Of a stretch of 64,000 nt of DNA, positions 17,309 through 26,506 are shown in pieces. The position numbers were made by a program, and so were the translations under genes. The notes beneath the pieces were generated by a model. It was not told the origin of the DNA. It was given only the letters and a program-made list of their open reading frames with translations, and did not search any database. Each line of letters opens with the position of its first letter. The stretch's first letter is position 1. This stretch comes from Microbacterium sp. Root61. GTDB lineage: Bacteria; Actinomycetota; Actinomycetes; Actinomycetales; Microbacteriaceae. Where the stretch lies: positions 682,001 to 746,000 of the forward strand of contig NZ_LMGU01000001.1 of assembly GCF_001427525.1 (NCBI RefSeq), written 5' to 3'.

Positions 17309-17925
17309 TGAGCCGCATCTTGATCGTCGACGACCACCCGGTGTTCCGGCGAGGCCTGGTCGCGCTCCTCACCGCCGGCGGACACGATGTGGTCGCTGAG
17401 GCGGCGAACGCCACCGATGCCCTGACAGAGCAGTCGCGGACCGCACCCGAGATCGTGATCATGGACCTCGGGCTCCCCGATCAGCACGGCGTCGTGGCGA
17501 CGGCGCGGGTGATCGCGGCCGACCCCGCCGTGAAAGTCGTGGTCGTCACCGCCTTCGACGACGCGGCCACCGTGAGCGCGGCCCTGGAGGCCGGGGCCAT
17601 CGGGTTCGTCGTGAAGGACTCGGCCGCCGATCAGATCCTCACCGCGGTCCAGGCGGCAGAACTGGGGGCCTCGATGCTGAGCTCGGGCCTGCGCCACGCT
17701 CCCGCCCGCGACCCCGGCCTGGGTCGGTTGGCCGACAGCGCCGGTCTCACCCGGCGCGAGACATCCGTCCTCCGTCTGCTGGCCGAAGGGCTCGGTAACG
17801 CCGAGATCGGGTCGCGCTTGTCGCTGTCGGCGAAGACCGTCGCGAACTACGTGTCGATCGTGCTGGTCAAGCTCGGCGCGCGGGACCGGCATCATGCAGC
17901 CCGCATGGTGCGCGAAGCATCCTGA
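17308..17925 (+). CDS. NarL/FixJ-family response regulator
   Basis: A 205-residue regulator: receiver domain with acidic pocket VDDHP, phospho-acceptor Asp53 in MDLGLPD and Lys in VKDS, then a LuxR-type helix-turn-helix (LTRRETSVLRLLAEGLGNAE, then SLSAKTVANYVS). It partners the kinase whose stop codon its start overlaps. Targets may include the neighbouring operons but none is shown by sequence. Confidence 0.94.
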   Translation: MSRILIVDDHPVFRRGLVALLTAGGHDVVAEAANATDALTEQSRTAPEIVIMDLGLPDQHGVVATARVIAADPAVKVVVVTAFDDAATVSAALEAGAIGFVVKDSAADQILTAVQAAELGASMLSSGLRHAPARDPGLGRLADSAGLTRRETSVLRLLAEGLGNAEIGSRLSLSAKTVANYVSIVLVKLGARDRHHAARMVREAS

Positions 17926-17978
17926 GCCGGGCGTATTGTTGGATGCGATCCAACAACCGCCACAAGCGAGGAGTGCAC

Positions 17979-18617
17979 GTGCTCGACATCCTGGAAGCGG
18001 GGCTCTCCCCCGCGTATGTGCCCTATCTGGAGGGGTGGGACCTGCAGCGACGCGTCCACACCGCCGTGGTGGACGGAGACCGCCCCGACACGCTGATCCT
18101 GCTGGAGCACGAGGCCGTGTACACCGCAGGCAAGCGCACCGAGGCGCATGAGCGCGCGCAGGACGGCACGCCTGTGATCGACGTAGATCGCGGCGGGAAG
18201 ATCACATGGCACGGCCCCGGCCAGCTCGTCGGCTATCCCATCGTGCGCCTGCCGGAGCCGATGGATGTCGTAGAGCACGTGCGCCGTCTCGAGCGCCTGT
18301 TGATGTCCGCGCTCCGGGAGCACGGCGTGGACGGCTACCAGGTGGACGGACGCAGCGGCGTGTGGGTGCGCCGACCCCTGTCCGAGGACAAGGTGGCCGC
18401 CATCGGCGTGCGGGTCGAACGCGGAGTCACCATGCACGGGTTCGCGATCAACTGCGACAACTCGCTCGCGGGCTTCCGCGACATCATCCCCTGCGGCATC
18501 ACGGATGCCGGGGTCACGACGGTGAGCGAGGTCGTCGGGCGGGATGTCGCACCGCGCGACATCCTCGACAGCGTCACGCGCGTGTTCCTCGCCGAGTACG
18601 CGGGGGTGGCCGCATGA
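17979..18617 (+). CDS. lipB: Octanoyltransferase (lipoyl-protein ligase B)
   Basis: A 212-residue enzyme that moves octanoate from acyl carrier protein to lipoyl domains. The conserved [17 protein letters not shown] block, the catalytic lysine region KVAAIGVR and the catalytic cysteine in IIPCGI are all present. A GTG start is chosen because GAGGAG lies 6 bases upstream; an upstream ATG in frame gives an Asn/His/Lys-rich leader not seen in the family. lipA follows with an ATGA overlap. The likely client in this window is BkdC. Confidence 0.95.
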   Translation: MLDILEAGLSPAYVPYLEGWDLQRRVHTAVVDGDRPDTLILLEHEAVYTAGKRTEAHERAQDGTPVIDVDRGGKITWHGPGQLVGYPIVRLPEPMDVVEHVRRLERLLMSALREHGVDGYQVDGRSGVWVRRPLSEDKVAAIGVRVERGVTMHGFAINCDNSLAGFRDIIPCGITDAGVTTVSEVVGRDVAPRDILDSVTRVFLAEYAGVAA

Positions 18618-19612
18618 CCGCCGACCCGGCCGGCCGCAAACTCCTGCGCCTGGAGATCCGCAACGCCGAGACGCCCATCGAGCGCAAGCCGGACTGGATC
18701 AAGACGCGCGCGAAGATGGGCCCCGAGTACCAGGAGCTGCACGCGCTCGTGAAGGACGAGGGGCTGCACACGGTGTGCCAGGAGGCCGGGTGCCCCAACA
18801 TCTACGAGTGCTGGGAGGACCGCGAGGCCACGTTCCTCATCGGCGGCTCGCAGTGCACGCGCCGATGCGACTTCTGCCAGATCGACACCGGCAAGCCCGC
18901 GGACTACGACACGGACGAACCCCGCCGTGTGGCCGAGAGCGTGCAGCGGATGCGCCTGCGCTACGCCACGGTCACGGGTGTGGCGCGCGATGACCTACCC
19001 GACGAAGGGGCGTGGCTGCACGCCGAGACCGTCCGCCGCATCCACGCCGAGAACCCGGGCACCGGGGTGGAGATCCTCGCGACGGACTTCTCCGGCAACC
19101 CGGCGCTGCTCGGCGAGGTGTTCGACTCACGGCCCGAGGTCTTCGCACACAACGTCGAGACCGTGCCGCGCATCTTCAAACGCATCCGCCCGGCGTTCCG
19201 GTACGAGCGTTCGCTGGACGTGCTGACCCAGGCGCGCAACGCCGGGCTCATCACGAAGTCCAATCTCATCCTCGGCATGGGCGAAGAGCCCGAGGAGGTC
19301 GTGCAGGCGCTGCAGGACCTCCACGACGCCGGCACCGACATCATCACGATCACGCAGTACCTGCGCCCCACGCCCCGGCATCTCCCGGTGGCCCGCTGGG
19401 TCAAACCCGACGAGTTCGTCGAGTTCAAGCAGGAGGCGGAGCGCATCGGCTACCTCGGCGTACTGGCGGGTCCGCTCGTGCGCTCGTCGTACCGCGCCGG
19501 GCGGCTGTGGGCGCAGTCCATGCTCGCCAAGGGCCGCGACATCCCGGAGTCGCTCTCCCACCTCGCCAAGGACATCGCCGCCGAGGGCGTGGAATTCGCC
19601 CAGGCGGTGTGA
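18614..19612 (+). CDS. lipA: Lipoyl synthase
   Basis: A 332-residue radical-SAM enzyme that inserts sulfur at C6 and C8 of the octanoyl group. The auxiliary cluster cysteines are 55, 60 and 66 ([12 protein letters not shown]), and the radical-SAM cluster cysteines are 81, 85 and 88 (CTRRCDFC). The C-terminal RSSYRAG serine that ligates the auxiliary cluster is present. It is translationally coupled to lipB and ends 7 bases from the convergent DUF2004 gene. Confidence 0.96.
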   Translation: MTADPAGRKLLRLEIRNAETPIERKPDWIKTRAKMGPEYQELHALVKDEGLHTVCQEAGCPNIYECWEDREATFLIGGSQCTRRCDFCQIDTGKPADYDTDEPRRVAESVQRMRLRYATVTGVARDDLPDEGAWLHAETVRRIHAENPGTGVEILATDFSGNPALLGEVFDSRPEVFAHNVETVPRIFKRIRPAFRYERSLDVLTQARNAGLITKSNLILGMGEEPEEVVQALQDLHDAGTDIITITQYLRPTPRHLPVARWVKPDEFVEFKQEAERIGYLGVLAGPLVRSSYRAGRLWAQSMLAKGRDIPESLSHLAKDIAAEGVEFAQAV

Positions 19613-19619
19613 CGCCGGC

Positions 19620-20120
19620 TCAGTCGGCGCTGGTGACGGACTGGACCGTGCCGTCGGATGCGAGGTTCACCAGCAGCACGTCGTCGGTGGCATCCGGGTC
19701 CAGGGCGTATTCGAGTACCGCGAAGGGGTCGGCGCCGCCGTGCTCGTCGGCCAGGATCGTCATGCTCATCAGCTGCAGCGAGCGGATGATGTCGATGTGC
19801 GTGTCGCCGGAGATGTCGACGAGCAGCTCCTCGAGCTGGTCGCCGAAGGTGGCCTGCTGCTGCAGCAGGTACTCCGTCACCTCGCTCGTGCGGTCGTCGA
19901 GCTCGTTGACCATCGCGTTGCGCGCGGACATGTCCAGCGTCTCGAGGGAGGAGACCATCGCCGCGGCGACGTCGAGCGCCGCCTGGGACACGTCCTCCTG
20001 GTCAGGGGCCGTCAGATCGACGGTGACGGATTGGTCACCGAACTCGATGTTCTCCGACCAGAAGATCGATCCGTCGGGTCCGGACTCCAAGAGTCCGAAG
20101 AAGTCATGCTCGATCGCCAT
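19620..20120 (-). CDS. Conserved hypothetical protein, DUF2004-like
   Basis: A 166-residue acidic soluble protein with no cysteine. The N-terminal FWSENIEFGDQSVTVDL block and alternating predicted strands and helices recall DUF2004 proteins of unknown function. A GGAG lies very close to the ATG. It sits between ftsY and the convergent lipA on the ftsY strand, 66 bases beyond ftsY, and may be read from the smc-ftsY transcript. No catalytic motif is visible. Confidence 0.8.
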   Translation of the reverse strand: MAIEHDFFGLLESGPDGSIFWSENIEFGDQSVTVDLTAPDQEDVSQAALDVAAAMVSSLETLDMSARNAMVNELDDRTSEVTEYLLQQQATFGDQLEELLVDISGDTHIDIIRSLQLMSMTILADEHGGADPFAVLEYALDPDATDDVLLVNLASDGTVQSVTSAD

Positions 20121-20186
20121 AGCTCCATGAAACCAGCGGGAGCGCTCGGGCGGTAGTCCACACGGGCGTGTCCCGAAGAAGTCCGG

Positions 20187-21059
20187 TCAATCGACGAGGG
20201 ATGCCGCGAACACGTGCGGCGTGAAACCGGTCAGATCGCCGATGCCTTCGCCCTGTCCGAGGAGCTTGACGGGGATGCCGGTCTTCTCCTGCACGGCCAG
20301 CACGAACCCGCCCTTGGCGGAGCCGTCGAGCTTGGTCAGCACGAGCCCGGTGACGCCGGCGTGCTCCAGGAACGCCTGCGCCTGCATGACGCCGTTCTGG
20401 CCGGTGGTCGCATCCAGCACCAGCAGCACCTCGCTGATCGGCGCTTGCTTCTCGATCACGCGGCGGATCTTGGACAGCTCATCCATCAGCCCGCCCTTGG
20501 TGTGCAGGCGACCGGCGGTGTCGATCAGCACGATCTCGGTGCTGGTCTGCTTCGCGTACTCGATCGTCTGGAACGCGACGGACGCCGGATCCTGGCCTTC
20601 GTGCTGCGGACGCACGATCGCGGCACCGCCCCGCTCGGCCCACGTCGCGAGCTGGTCGACTGCCGCGGCACGGAAGGTGTCGGCGGCACCGACGACGACG
20701 GTGCGATCGAAGCGTTGCAGGAACTTGGCGAATTTGCCGATCGTGGTGGTCTTGCCGACGCCGTTGACGCCGACGACGAGCACGACGGCGGGGCGTTCGG
20801 TCAGCCGCAGCGTGGTGTCGAACTTCGCGAAGTGCTCCTCGAGCGCTTCCTTCAGCATCCGCTGCAGGTCGCGAGGATCTGTCGTGCGATACCGCTCGAC
20901 CTTCTCGCGCAGCTCCTCGATCAGCCGCTCGGTGATGTCCGGGCCGAAGTCCGCGGTCAGCAAGGCGGTCTCCATGTCGTCCCACGTCGTCTCATCGATG
21001 GTGGGTTTGGTGAAGATGCCGCGCAGCGCGCGACCGAGAGACCAGGAGCTTTCAGCCAT
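20187..21059 (-). CDS. ftsY: Signal recognition particle receptor FtsY
   Basis: A 290-residue SRP receptor GTPase with an NG core only: GVNGVGKTTTIGKFA, DTFRAAAVDQL, DTAGRLHTKG and TKLDGSAKGG. The acidic N-terminal A domain found in E. coli and many actinobacteria is absent, so membrane attachment must rely on the short N-terminal helix (SLGRALRGIFTK). The start codon lies 9 bases from the smc stop; a TAGGCT six bases before the ATG could give an independent leaderless transcript. Confidence 0.95.
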   Translation of the reverse strand: MAESSWSLGRALRGIFTKPTIDETTWDDMETALLTADFGPDITERLIEELREKVERYRTTDPRDLQRMLKEALEEHFAKFDTTLRLTERPAVVLVVGVNGVGKTTTIGKFAKFLQRFDRTVVVGAADTFRAAAVDQLATWAERGGAAIVRPQHEGQDPASVAFQTIEYAKQTSTEIVLIDTAGRLHTKGGLMDELSKIRRVIEKQAPISEVLLVLDATTGQNGVMQAQAFLEHAGVTGLVLTKLDGSAKGGFVLAVQEKTGIPVKLLGQGEGIGDLTGFTPHVFAASLVD

Positions 21060-21065
21060 GAGTAG

Positions 21066-21071
21066 AGCCTA
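21066..21071 (-). promoter_or_regulatory. -10 element (TAGGCT) of ftsY
   Basis: On the minus strand TAGGCT ends 6 bases before the ftsY ATG and overlaps the smc stop codon, so ftsY may be transcribed apart from smc. Confidence 0.4.
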
Positions 21072-24000
21072 CGAGGCCACGCGGTCGCCGACGCGCTGAC
21101 CGACGACGGCGGACACGCCGTCCTGACGCATCGAGACGCCGTAGAGGGCGTCGGCGATCTCCATCGTGCGCTTCTGGTGCGTGATCACGATGAGCTGGCT
21201 GCTCTCGCGCAACTGCTCGAAGACGCCGAGCAGGCGACCGAGGTTGGCATCGTCCAGCGCCGCCTCGACCTCGTCCAGGATGTAGAAGGGGCTCGGCCGC
21301 GCCTTGAAGATGGCCGTCAGCAACGCGACGGCCGCGAGCGAGCGCTCGCCACCCGACAGCAGTGAGAGACGCTCGATCTTCTTGCCGACGGGGCGGACCA
21401 TGACCTCGATGCCGGTCGTCAGCGGCGAGTCGGGGTTGGTCAGCGAGATGCTGCCGGTGCCGCCCGGGAACAGGATCGGGAACACCTCGCCGAACGCCAC
21501 GCGGGTGTCCTCGAACGCCGCGAGGAAGATGACCTGCATTCGTTCGTCGAGCTCCTCGATGATCGTGAGGAGGTCCTTGCGCGTCTGGGTGAGATCGCCG
21601 AGCTGCTCGGTGAGGAACTTGTGCCGCTGCTCCAGCGCGGCGAACTCCTCGAGGGCTAGCGGGTTCACCCGCCCGAGCTGGCCGAGCTTGCGCTCGGCGT
21701 CTTGCAGGCGCTTGCGCTGAGCGGCGCGATCGAACGGAACGGACGCCGCAGCCGCGTCGTCCTCGACGACCTCGTCTCCTGGGATCGCCTGGTCCGGGCC
21801 GTATTCCGAAATGAGAATATCTTCCTCGAGCCCGAGTTCGGAGGCCACCCGTTCCAGCAGGCTCGTCACGTGCAGGCGCTTCTCGTGGATCTTCAGCTCG
21901 AGGCCGTGCACGCTCTCGGTGAGTCCGGCCAGGCGCTCGCGCACGGCCGCTTCCTGCCGGCGCAGCTCGGTGAGTTCGGCGGTGACGGCGCTGCGTGCGG
22001 ACTCCGCAGTGGCCAGTTCGACCTTTGCTTGCGTCACCGACCGGTCGACCGAGTCCATGAGCGCCGGCAGCTGCGCGACCACGTCGGCGGCGACCTCGCG
22101 CTGCAGACGACGGATGACGGCACGACGTGCGGCCTCCTCGGCCGCAGCCCGCTCCCGCTCGCGCTGCCGCTCCAGCGACACGACGCGCGCCTCGCCGGCG
22201 CGCACCCGCTCCTTGAGCGTCTCGACGTCCAGACGGGCGCGCATCTCGTCATCGCGAGCCGCCTCCAGCGCCTCGAGCATGCCGTCTCGCGCGGACGCGT
22301 CGAGCATCGGCCGCGGAGCCTCCATAGCCGCGGACAGCCGGTCCCCGGCGACCCGGGCAGCACCCTCGGCCTCCTCGACCGCCGCCTGAGCCTGCCGGAG
22401 CCCGGCCTCCAGGCGCTCGCACTCGGCGATGGCCGCCTCGTGCCGCACGGTGGCGCGGTTGACCTGCTCCGCGTGCGCGGCCAGCGCCGCATCGTGGGCG
22501 CGCAGCGATTCGAGCGACGCCTTCGTGCGCTGGCGTGATGTCGCGAGCTCGCGGACGCGGGCCTCGAGCTCTTCGCGCAGTGCATCGGCGATGACCGCGA
22601 CCTCGGCGAGGCGCTCGGTGGCGGCATCCCGTTCTGCGACGAGTTCGAGTCGCGAGCGGCCCGAGCCGGAGCCGGCGCGCAGCGTGTATTCGGTGCAGAC
22701 TTCGCCGGCACGCGTCACGATCGTCACCGGTCCGCCGAGCTCGGCGTTGGCGAGGGCCGGACCGGCTGCCACGGCCGCTGACAGATCGTCGGCGATGGCC
22801 ACGTACGACAGCACGCCGAGCACGCCTTCGGGGGCCGTGACGACCTCGCGCGCGGGTGTGATGCCGGCGAGAACCGGGAACGACGGACGCATCATGCCGG
22901 CGCCGGCGATGACCATGTCGACCACGCCGAGGTCTCCCCCACGCACGTTGTCGGCCAGCGCCACGGCGTCGCCACGCCCTTCGACGAGTACGCCTTCCGC
23001 CAGCGAGCCGAGCACGGCTGCGATCGCCACCTCGTACCCCGGCTTGACCTGCACGGAGTCACTGACGAGGCCCCGGATGCCGGCACCGCCGCGTGCGATC
23101 AGTTCGGTGGCGCCGTTCTTGACGTCCAGCGCGCGGCCCAGCGCCTTCGTCTGGGCGGTGAGAGCCTCATGCTCGCGCTCGGCGGCATGCAGCCTGTCGC
23201 GCAGCGCGCCGACCGCGGCCTCGGTCTCGGTAGCCTCGCGCTGCGCGCGGTCGTAGGCCGCCGCATGCTCCGCGGACGACTCCTCGGGGACCAGATCGGG
23301 ATCCAGTCCCGCCAGTGTCTCCGCGGCCTCGGCGCGTCGCGTGAGCGCCGCCTCGAGCGCGCGCTCCTGCCGCTCGACAGCGGTACGGACGGCGGCGAGA
23401 GCGGATGCCGCGGCCTCCGCCGTTCCACGCAGTGCGGTCAGCTTCATGTCGTGTTCGGACACGAGGGCGCTCTGCGCGGCGATGTCTGTGTCCAGCGCAT
23501 CCAGTTCGGCACGTGCACGCACGACGTCGCGCATGGCGGCGGCCGCCGCATCCTGCGCCTCGCCGAGCCCGGCACCGATCTCATCGATGTCCGCGCGCGC
23601 TTCGTCGATCGTGGCCTGTGAGACGGTCGCGTGCTCGATGCCCGCGTCGTCGTCGACGCCCAGCAGCGCCAACCGCTGCCCGGCGAGTGTGAACAGCCCG
23701 CGGAGGCGCTCCTGAACCCGCTCCAGCGCGAATGCGGTGCCGCGCGCGGCATCGACGACTTCGGAGCGTTGTTCGGATTCGAGCTTCTCGACGCGGAGCT
23801 TCTGGTTCTCGGCCTGGTCCTGCAGCACCAGACGCTCGGAGTGGCGTTCCTGCTCGCTGCGCGCGTGGGCGTCGAGCTCGCCGCGCAGTCGCACCAACTC
23901 GTCGGCGAACAGCCGCGCCTTCGCATCACGGACGACGGCGGCGATCGTGGCGGCCTCGCGCGCGATCTCGGCCTGGCGACCGAGCGGCTTGAGCTGGCGG

Positions 24001-24596
24001 CGCAGCTCTCCGGCGAGGTCGCTGAGGCGCGTGAGGTTCGCCTCCATCGCGTCCAGCTTGCGGAGGGTCTTCTCCTTGCGGCGGCGATGCTTCAGGATGC
24101 CGGCGGCTTCTTCGATGAAGCCGCGGCGATCTTCCGGCGACGCCTGCAGCACGCTGTCCAGGCGCCCCTGGCCGACGATCACGTGCATCTCGCGGCCGAG
24201 TCCGGAGTCACTCAGCAGCTCCTGCACGTCCAGCAGACGACATGTGTCGCCGTTGATCGCGTACTCACTGGCGCCATTGCGGAACAGCGTGCGGCTGATC
24301 GTCACTTCGGAGTAGTCGATCGGCAGTGCGCCGTCCGCGTTGTCGATCGTCAGCTGCACCTCGGCGCGGCCCAGCGGGCCGCGGGTCGCGGTACCGGCGA
24401 AGATGACGTCCTCCATCTTGCCGCCGCGGAGCGTCTTCGCGCCCTGCTCCCCCATCACCCAGGCGAGAGCGTCCACGACGTTCGACTTGCCCGAGCCGTT
24501 GGGTCCGACGATCGCGGTGACGCCGGGCTCGAAAGCGAACGTGGTCGGCTGCGCGAACGACTTGAACCCTTTGAGCGTCACGCTCTTCAGGTGCAT
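21069..24596 (-). CDS. smc: Chromosome segregation protein SMC
   Basis: A 1175-residue condensin ATPase. The N-terminal head has Walker A GPNGSGKSNVVDALAW and the QGxxE region, followed by a long coiled coil (about 170-490), the hinge (about 500-650, with GIRGLVSDSVQVKPGYE), the returning coiled coil, and the C-terminal head with signature LSGGERSLAAVALL and Walker B ILDEVEAALDD. Length is normal for the family. GAAAGG lies 8 bases before the ATG. In many actinobacteria mutM lies directly upstream; here the GNAT cassette separates them. Confidence 0.97.
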   Translation of the reverse strand: MHLKSVTLKGFKSFAQPTTFAFEPGVTAIVGPNGSGKSNVVDALAWVMGEQGAKTLRGGKMEDVIFAGTATRGPLGRAEVQLTIDNADGALPIDYSEVTISRTLFRNGASEYAINGDTCRLLDVQELLSDSGLGREMHVIVGQGRLDSVLQASPEDRRGFIEEAAGILKHRRRKEKTLRKLDAMEANLTRLSDLAGELRRQLKPLGRQAEIAREAATIAAVVRDAKARLFADELVRLRGELDAHARSEQERHSERLVLQDQAENQKLRVEKLESEQRSEVVDAARGTAFALERVQERLRGLFTLAGQRLALLGVDDDAGIEHATVSQATIDEARADIDEIGAGLGEAQDAAAAAMRDVVRARAELDALDTDIAAQSALVSEHDMKLTALRGTAEAAASALAAVRTAVERQERALEAALTRRAEAAETLAGLDPDLVPEESSAEHAAAYDRAQREATETEAAVGALRDRLHAAEREHEALTAQTKALGRALDVKNGATELIARGGAGIRGLVSDSVQVKPGYEVAIAAVLGSLAEGVLVEGRGDAVALADNVRGGDLGVVDMVIAGAGMMRPSFPVLAGITPAREVVTAPEGVLGVLSYVAIADDLSAAVAAGPALANAELGGPVTIVTRAGEVCTEYTLRAGSGSGRSRLELVAERDAATERLAEVAVIADALREELEARVRELATSRQRTKASLESLRAHDAALAAHAEQVNRATVRHEAAIAECERLEAGLRQAQAAVEEAEGAARVAGDRLSAAMEAPRPMLDASARDGMLEALEAARDDEMRARLDVETLKERVRAGEARVVSLERQRERERAAAEEAARRAVIRRLQREVAADVVAQLPALMDSVDRSVTQAKVELATAESARSAVTAELTELRRQEAAVRERLAGLTESVHGLELKIHEKRLHVTSLLERVASELGLEEDILISEYGPDQAIPGDEVVEDDAAAASVPFDRAAQRKRLQDAERKLGQLGRVNPLALEEFAALEQRHKFLTEQLGDLTQTRKDLLTIIEELDERMQVIFLAAFEDTRVAFGEVFPILFPGGTGSISLTNPDSPLTTGIEVMVRPVGKKIERLSLLSGGERSLAAVALLTAIFKARPSPFYILDEVEAALDDANLGRLLGVFEQLRESSQLIVITHQKRTMEIADALYGVSMRQDGVSAVVGQRVGDRVAS

Positions 24597-24714
24597 GGAT
24601 GCGCCTTTCGCCCCGGTCGATTACCGCACTACGCTACCTGAACTCTGCCCGCGGTCCGCGGAGGCAGACCGTGATCCGGGGTCTCCGCACCCACGAACAC
24701 GCCCGGGTTTCCGT

Positions 24715-24729
24715 CATTTCTGAGAAATG
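24715..24729. promoter_or_regulatory. Palindrome directly upstream of the GNAT cassette promoter
   Basis: CATTTC-TGA-GAAATG is a perfect 6-bp-arm palindrome that ends two bases before the TTGACG -35 box. It is AT-rich in a GC-rich context, which suggests a protein-binding site for an activator or repressor. No regulator gene lies in the cassette. Confidence 0.5.
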
Positions 24730-24731
24730 GC

Positions 24732-24761
24732 TTGACGTGCGCCGGCCCAGCGGACTAACGT
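24732..24761 (+). promoter_or_regulatory. Strong sigma70-type promoter of the GNAT cassette
   Basis: TTGACG (24732-24737), an 18-base spacer and TAACGT (24756-24761) form the clearest housekeeping promoter I see in the window. Transcription should begin near 24768, leaving a leader of about 30 bases that contains AAAGGAGG (24783-24790). Confidence 0.75.
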
Positions 24762-24796
24762 GAGTCTCCGCGTCTGAAGTCGAAAGGAGGTTACCG

Positions 24797-24895
24797 ATGA
24801 TGCTTATGAACACGACCGGCACTACGCCGAACACCCGTGCGCCCTTTGCTCCGGTGACCCTGTCCTTCGGCGCATTCACGCCCGTCGCCATCTAA
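24797..24895 (+). CDS. 32-residue peptide, first gene of the GNAT cassette
   Basis: A short frame with a perfect AAAGGAGG six bases before its ATG and a strong promoter 35 bases further upstream. The peptide starts MMLMNTTGTTPNT and ends FGAFTPVAI: rich in Thr, Pro and Ala, no Cys, Lys, Trp or Asp/Glu, with a hydrophobic C-terminal half. It could be the precursor of a modified peptide, with the downstream acetyltransferases as tailoring enzymes, or a regulatory leader peptide (six Thr among residues 6-13 and nearby). The 178 bases after its stop hold no frame but can fold, for example GCGAG-CACT-CTCGC at 24990-25003. I do not recognise it. Confidence 0.6.
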   Translation: MMLMNTTGTTPNTRAPFAPVTLSFGAFTPVAI

Positions 24896-25073
24896 CGGCT
24901 TCTAGGGAGAACTCTGCCTTCGGGCGGGTTCCGCACCTGGCCGCTTCCGGCTTCGGACCGCGCTGCTCCCTTTCCGCGAGCATCCCTCTGCGAGCACTCT
25001 CGCCTGCCGCGCCACCGCGCGCCGCCGCCCATTCGGGCACCTTCCCACACACCCCCACTCGAAAGAGACCATC

Positions 25074-25340
25074 ATGAATGACACCTTGATGCCCGTCCGG
25101 TCTCTCGACCTGGACAGGCACGAAGCCCTCGCCGCCGCCTCGACCGACAGCGTGCGTCTTGCACTCGTCGATCGTCTGTCGCTGCGGCTCGGACTCTGGC
25201 TGCTGCTGCGGGGCGCCCGCAGCCTCGACCGGACACGCGACCACGACAGTCGCGCGAATGATCTCGCCGCGGCATCCGCCCGCACTGCGCGAGAGCAGGC
25301 AGCACAACGCGAACACCTCCTCCGGGCGGTGCGCGCATGA
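25074..25340 (+). CDS. 88-residue helical small protein
   Basis: A small protein with a central amphipathic to hydrophobic stretch (LVDRLSLRLGLWLLLRGAR, about residues 31-49) followed by an Arg/Ala/Glu-rich helical tail. It resembles short actinobacterial proteins of unknown role that carry a DRxxLRLGLWLLL-type segment, possibly membrane-surface associated. A GAAAGAGA lies 5 bases before the ATG. It lies in the cassette between the 32-residue peptide and the first GNAT gene. No enzyme motif is visible. Confidence 0.65.
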   Translation: MNDTLMPVRSLDLDRHEALAAASTDSVRLALVDRLSLRLGLWLLLRGARSLDRTRDHDSRANDLAAASARTAREQAAQREHLLRAVRA

Positions 25341-25423
25341 CCTCGGTCACCCGGCGTTCCGGGGCCCTCACCGGCCCCGGAACGCCCCCACCCACCAATT
25401 CCGCATCCGCTGAAGGAACACCG

Positions 25424-26506
25424 ATGAGCACTCCGCCTGCAGACCTTGAACTGCGACTCCTCACCATGCCGGCCTCCGTCGACGCGGCCGATGCCGCCGA
25501 CTTCCTCGAGATGGTGCGCGTGCGCAACCTCGTCTACGCCGAGATCAACGGCAACGAGGACGAGAGCATCGCACCCGACGAACTCCTGCCCGCCTTCCGC
25601 CCGGACCAGTACGAGCTGCGGTTCGTCTGGCTCGCGGTGCTCGACGGCGCGGTCGTCGGTCGTATCGGTGTCGACATACCGCTCGAAGAAGGCTCTCGCG
25701 TCGTGTTCTGGCGCATCGAGCTGCTGCGCTCGTCATGGGGTCGCGGCATCGGCACGGCCGCGTACGAACTCGTCGAGCGTGTCGCCCGTGAGCACGACCG
25801 CACCGTGCTGCAGTCCTGGGCGACGCATCCGGATGCTCCCGGACCGCGGATCGCACCGCCGACGGGGTTCGGGACCATTCCCGAGGATCACGCGGCCCGG
25901 TTCTACCTGCGCAACGGGTACTCCCTCGAGCAGGTCGAGCGCATGAGCGCGCTCGATCTCGCGGAGGCCCAGGAGCGGTTGACCGCCTTGCTCGCCGAGG
26001 CGCGCGCCGCGTCCACGGACTACCGCGTCGTGCAGTGGTTCGCGCCGACGCCGCCCGAGTACATCGAGGGCTATGCGTGGATGAAGTCGCGCATGATCAC
26101 GGACGCCCCTGCGGCCGCGATGGAGTTCGACGAGGAGGTGTGGGATGCCGCACGCCTCGCGCGCCACGACTCGATGTACACGGACGTCGGCCGCACCCTG
26201 CAGGTCACGGCCGCGCAGCACGTCGAGACCGGTGCGCTCGTCGCGTTCAACGAGCTCGTGATCGGCAAGGACCGCACGACGGCGACCGCACAGGAGGACA
26301 CCCTCGTGCTGAAGGAGCACCGCGGCCATCGACTGGGACTGCTCGTCAAGTGCGCCGGACTCGCCGCATGGCACGAGGTCGCACCGGAATCCCCGCGCGT
26401 GATCACCTACAACGCCGAGGAGAACCGACCCATGCTGGACATCAACGAGACCATCGGCTTCGTGCCGGTTGCCTACAACGGAGCTTGGAAGAAGACACTG
26501 TCATGA
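25424..26506 (+). CDS. Tandem-domain GNAT N-acetyltransferase, paralogue 1
   Basis: A 360-residue protein with two GNAT domains. Domain 1 (about 10-175) has an intact acetyl-CoA loop RSSWGRGIGT (103-111). Domain 2 (about 185-360) has HRGHRLG and the C-terminal YNAEENRPMLDINETIGFVP block. Tandem GNATs such as mycothiol synthase have one catalytic and one degenerate domain; here both loops look usable. I choose the ATG after GAAGGAA rather than the ATG overlapping the previous stop, whose 29 extra residues are Thr/Pro-rich and lack a Shine-Dalgarno. The next gene overlaps by ATGA. Acceptor unknown. Confidence 0.85.
   Translation: MSTPPADLELRLLTMPASVDAADAADFLEMVRVRNLVYAEINGNEDESIAPDELLPAFRPDQYELRFVWLAVLDGAVVGRIGVDIPLEEGSRVVFWRIELLRSSWGRGIGTAAYELVERVAREHDRTVLQSWATHPDAPGPRIAPPTGFGTIPEDHAARFYLRNGYSLEQVERMSALDLAEAQERLTALLAEARAASTDYRVVQWFAPTPPEYIEGYAWMKSRMITDAPAAAMEFDEEVWDAARLARHDSMYTDVGRTLQVTAAQHVETGALVAFNELVIGKDRTTATAQEDTLVLKEHRGHRLGLLVKCAGLAAWHEVAPESPRVITYNAEENRPMLDINETIGFVPVAYNGAWKKTLS

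Noticed and set aside
25337..25423. Longer GNAT paralogue 1 starting at the ATGA overlap
   Set aside because: The 29 extra residues are Thr/Pro/Ser-rich and unlike the N-termini of paralogues 2 and 3; GAAGGAA marks the ATG at 25424. It cannot be fully excluded because of the coupling overlap.
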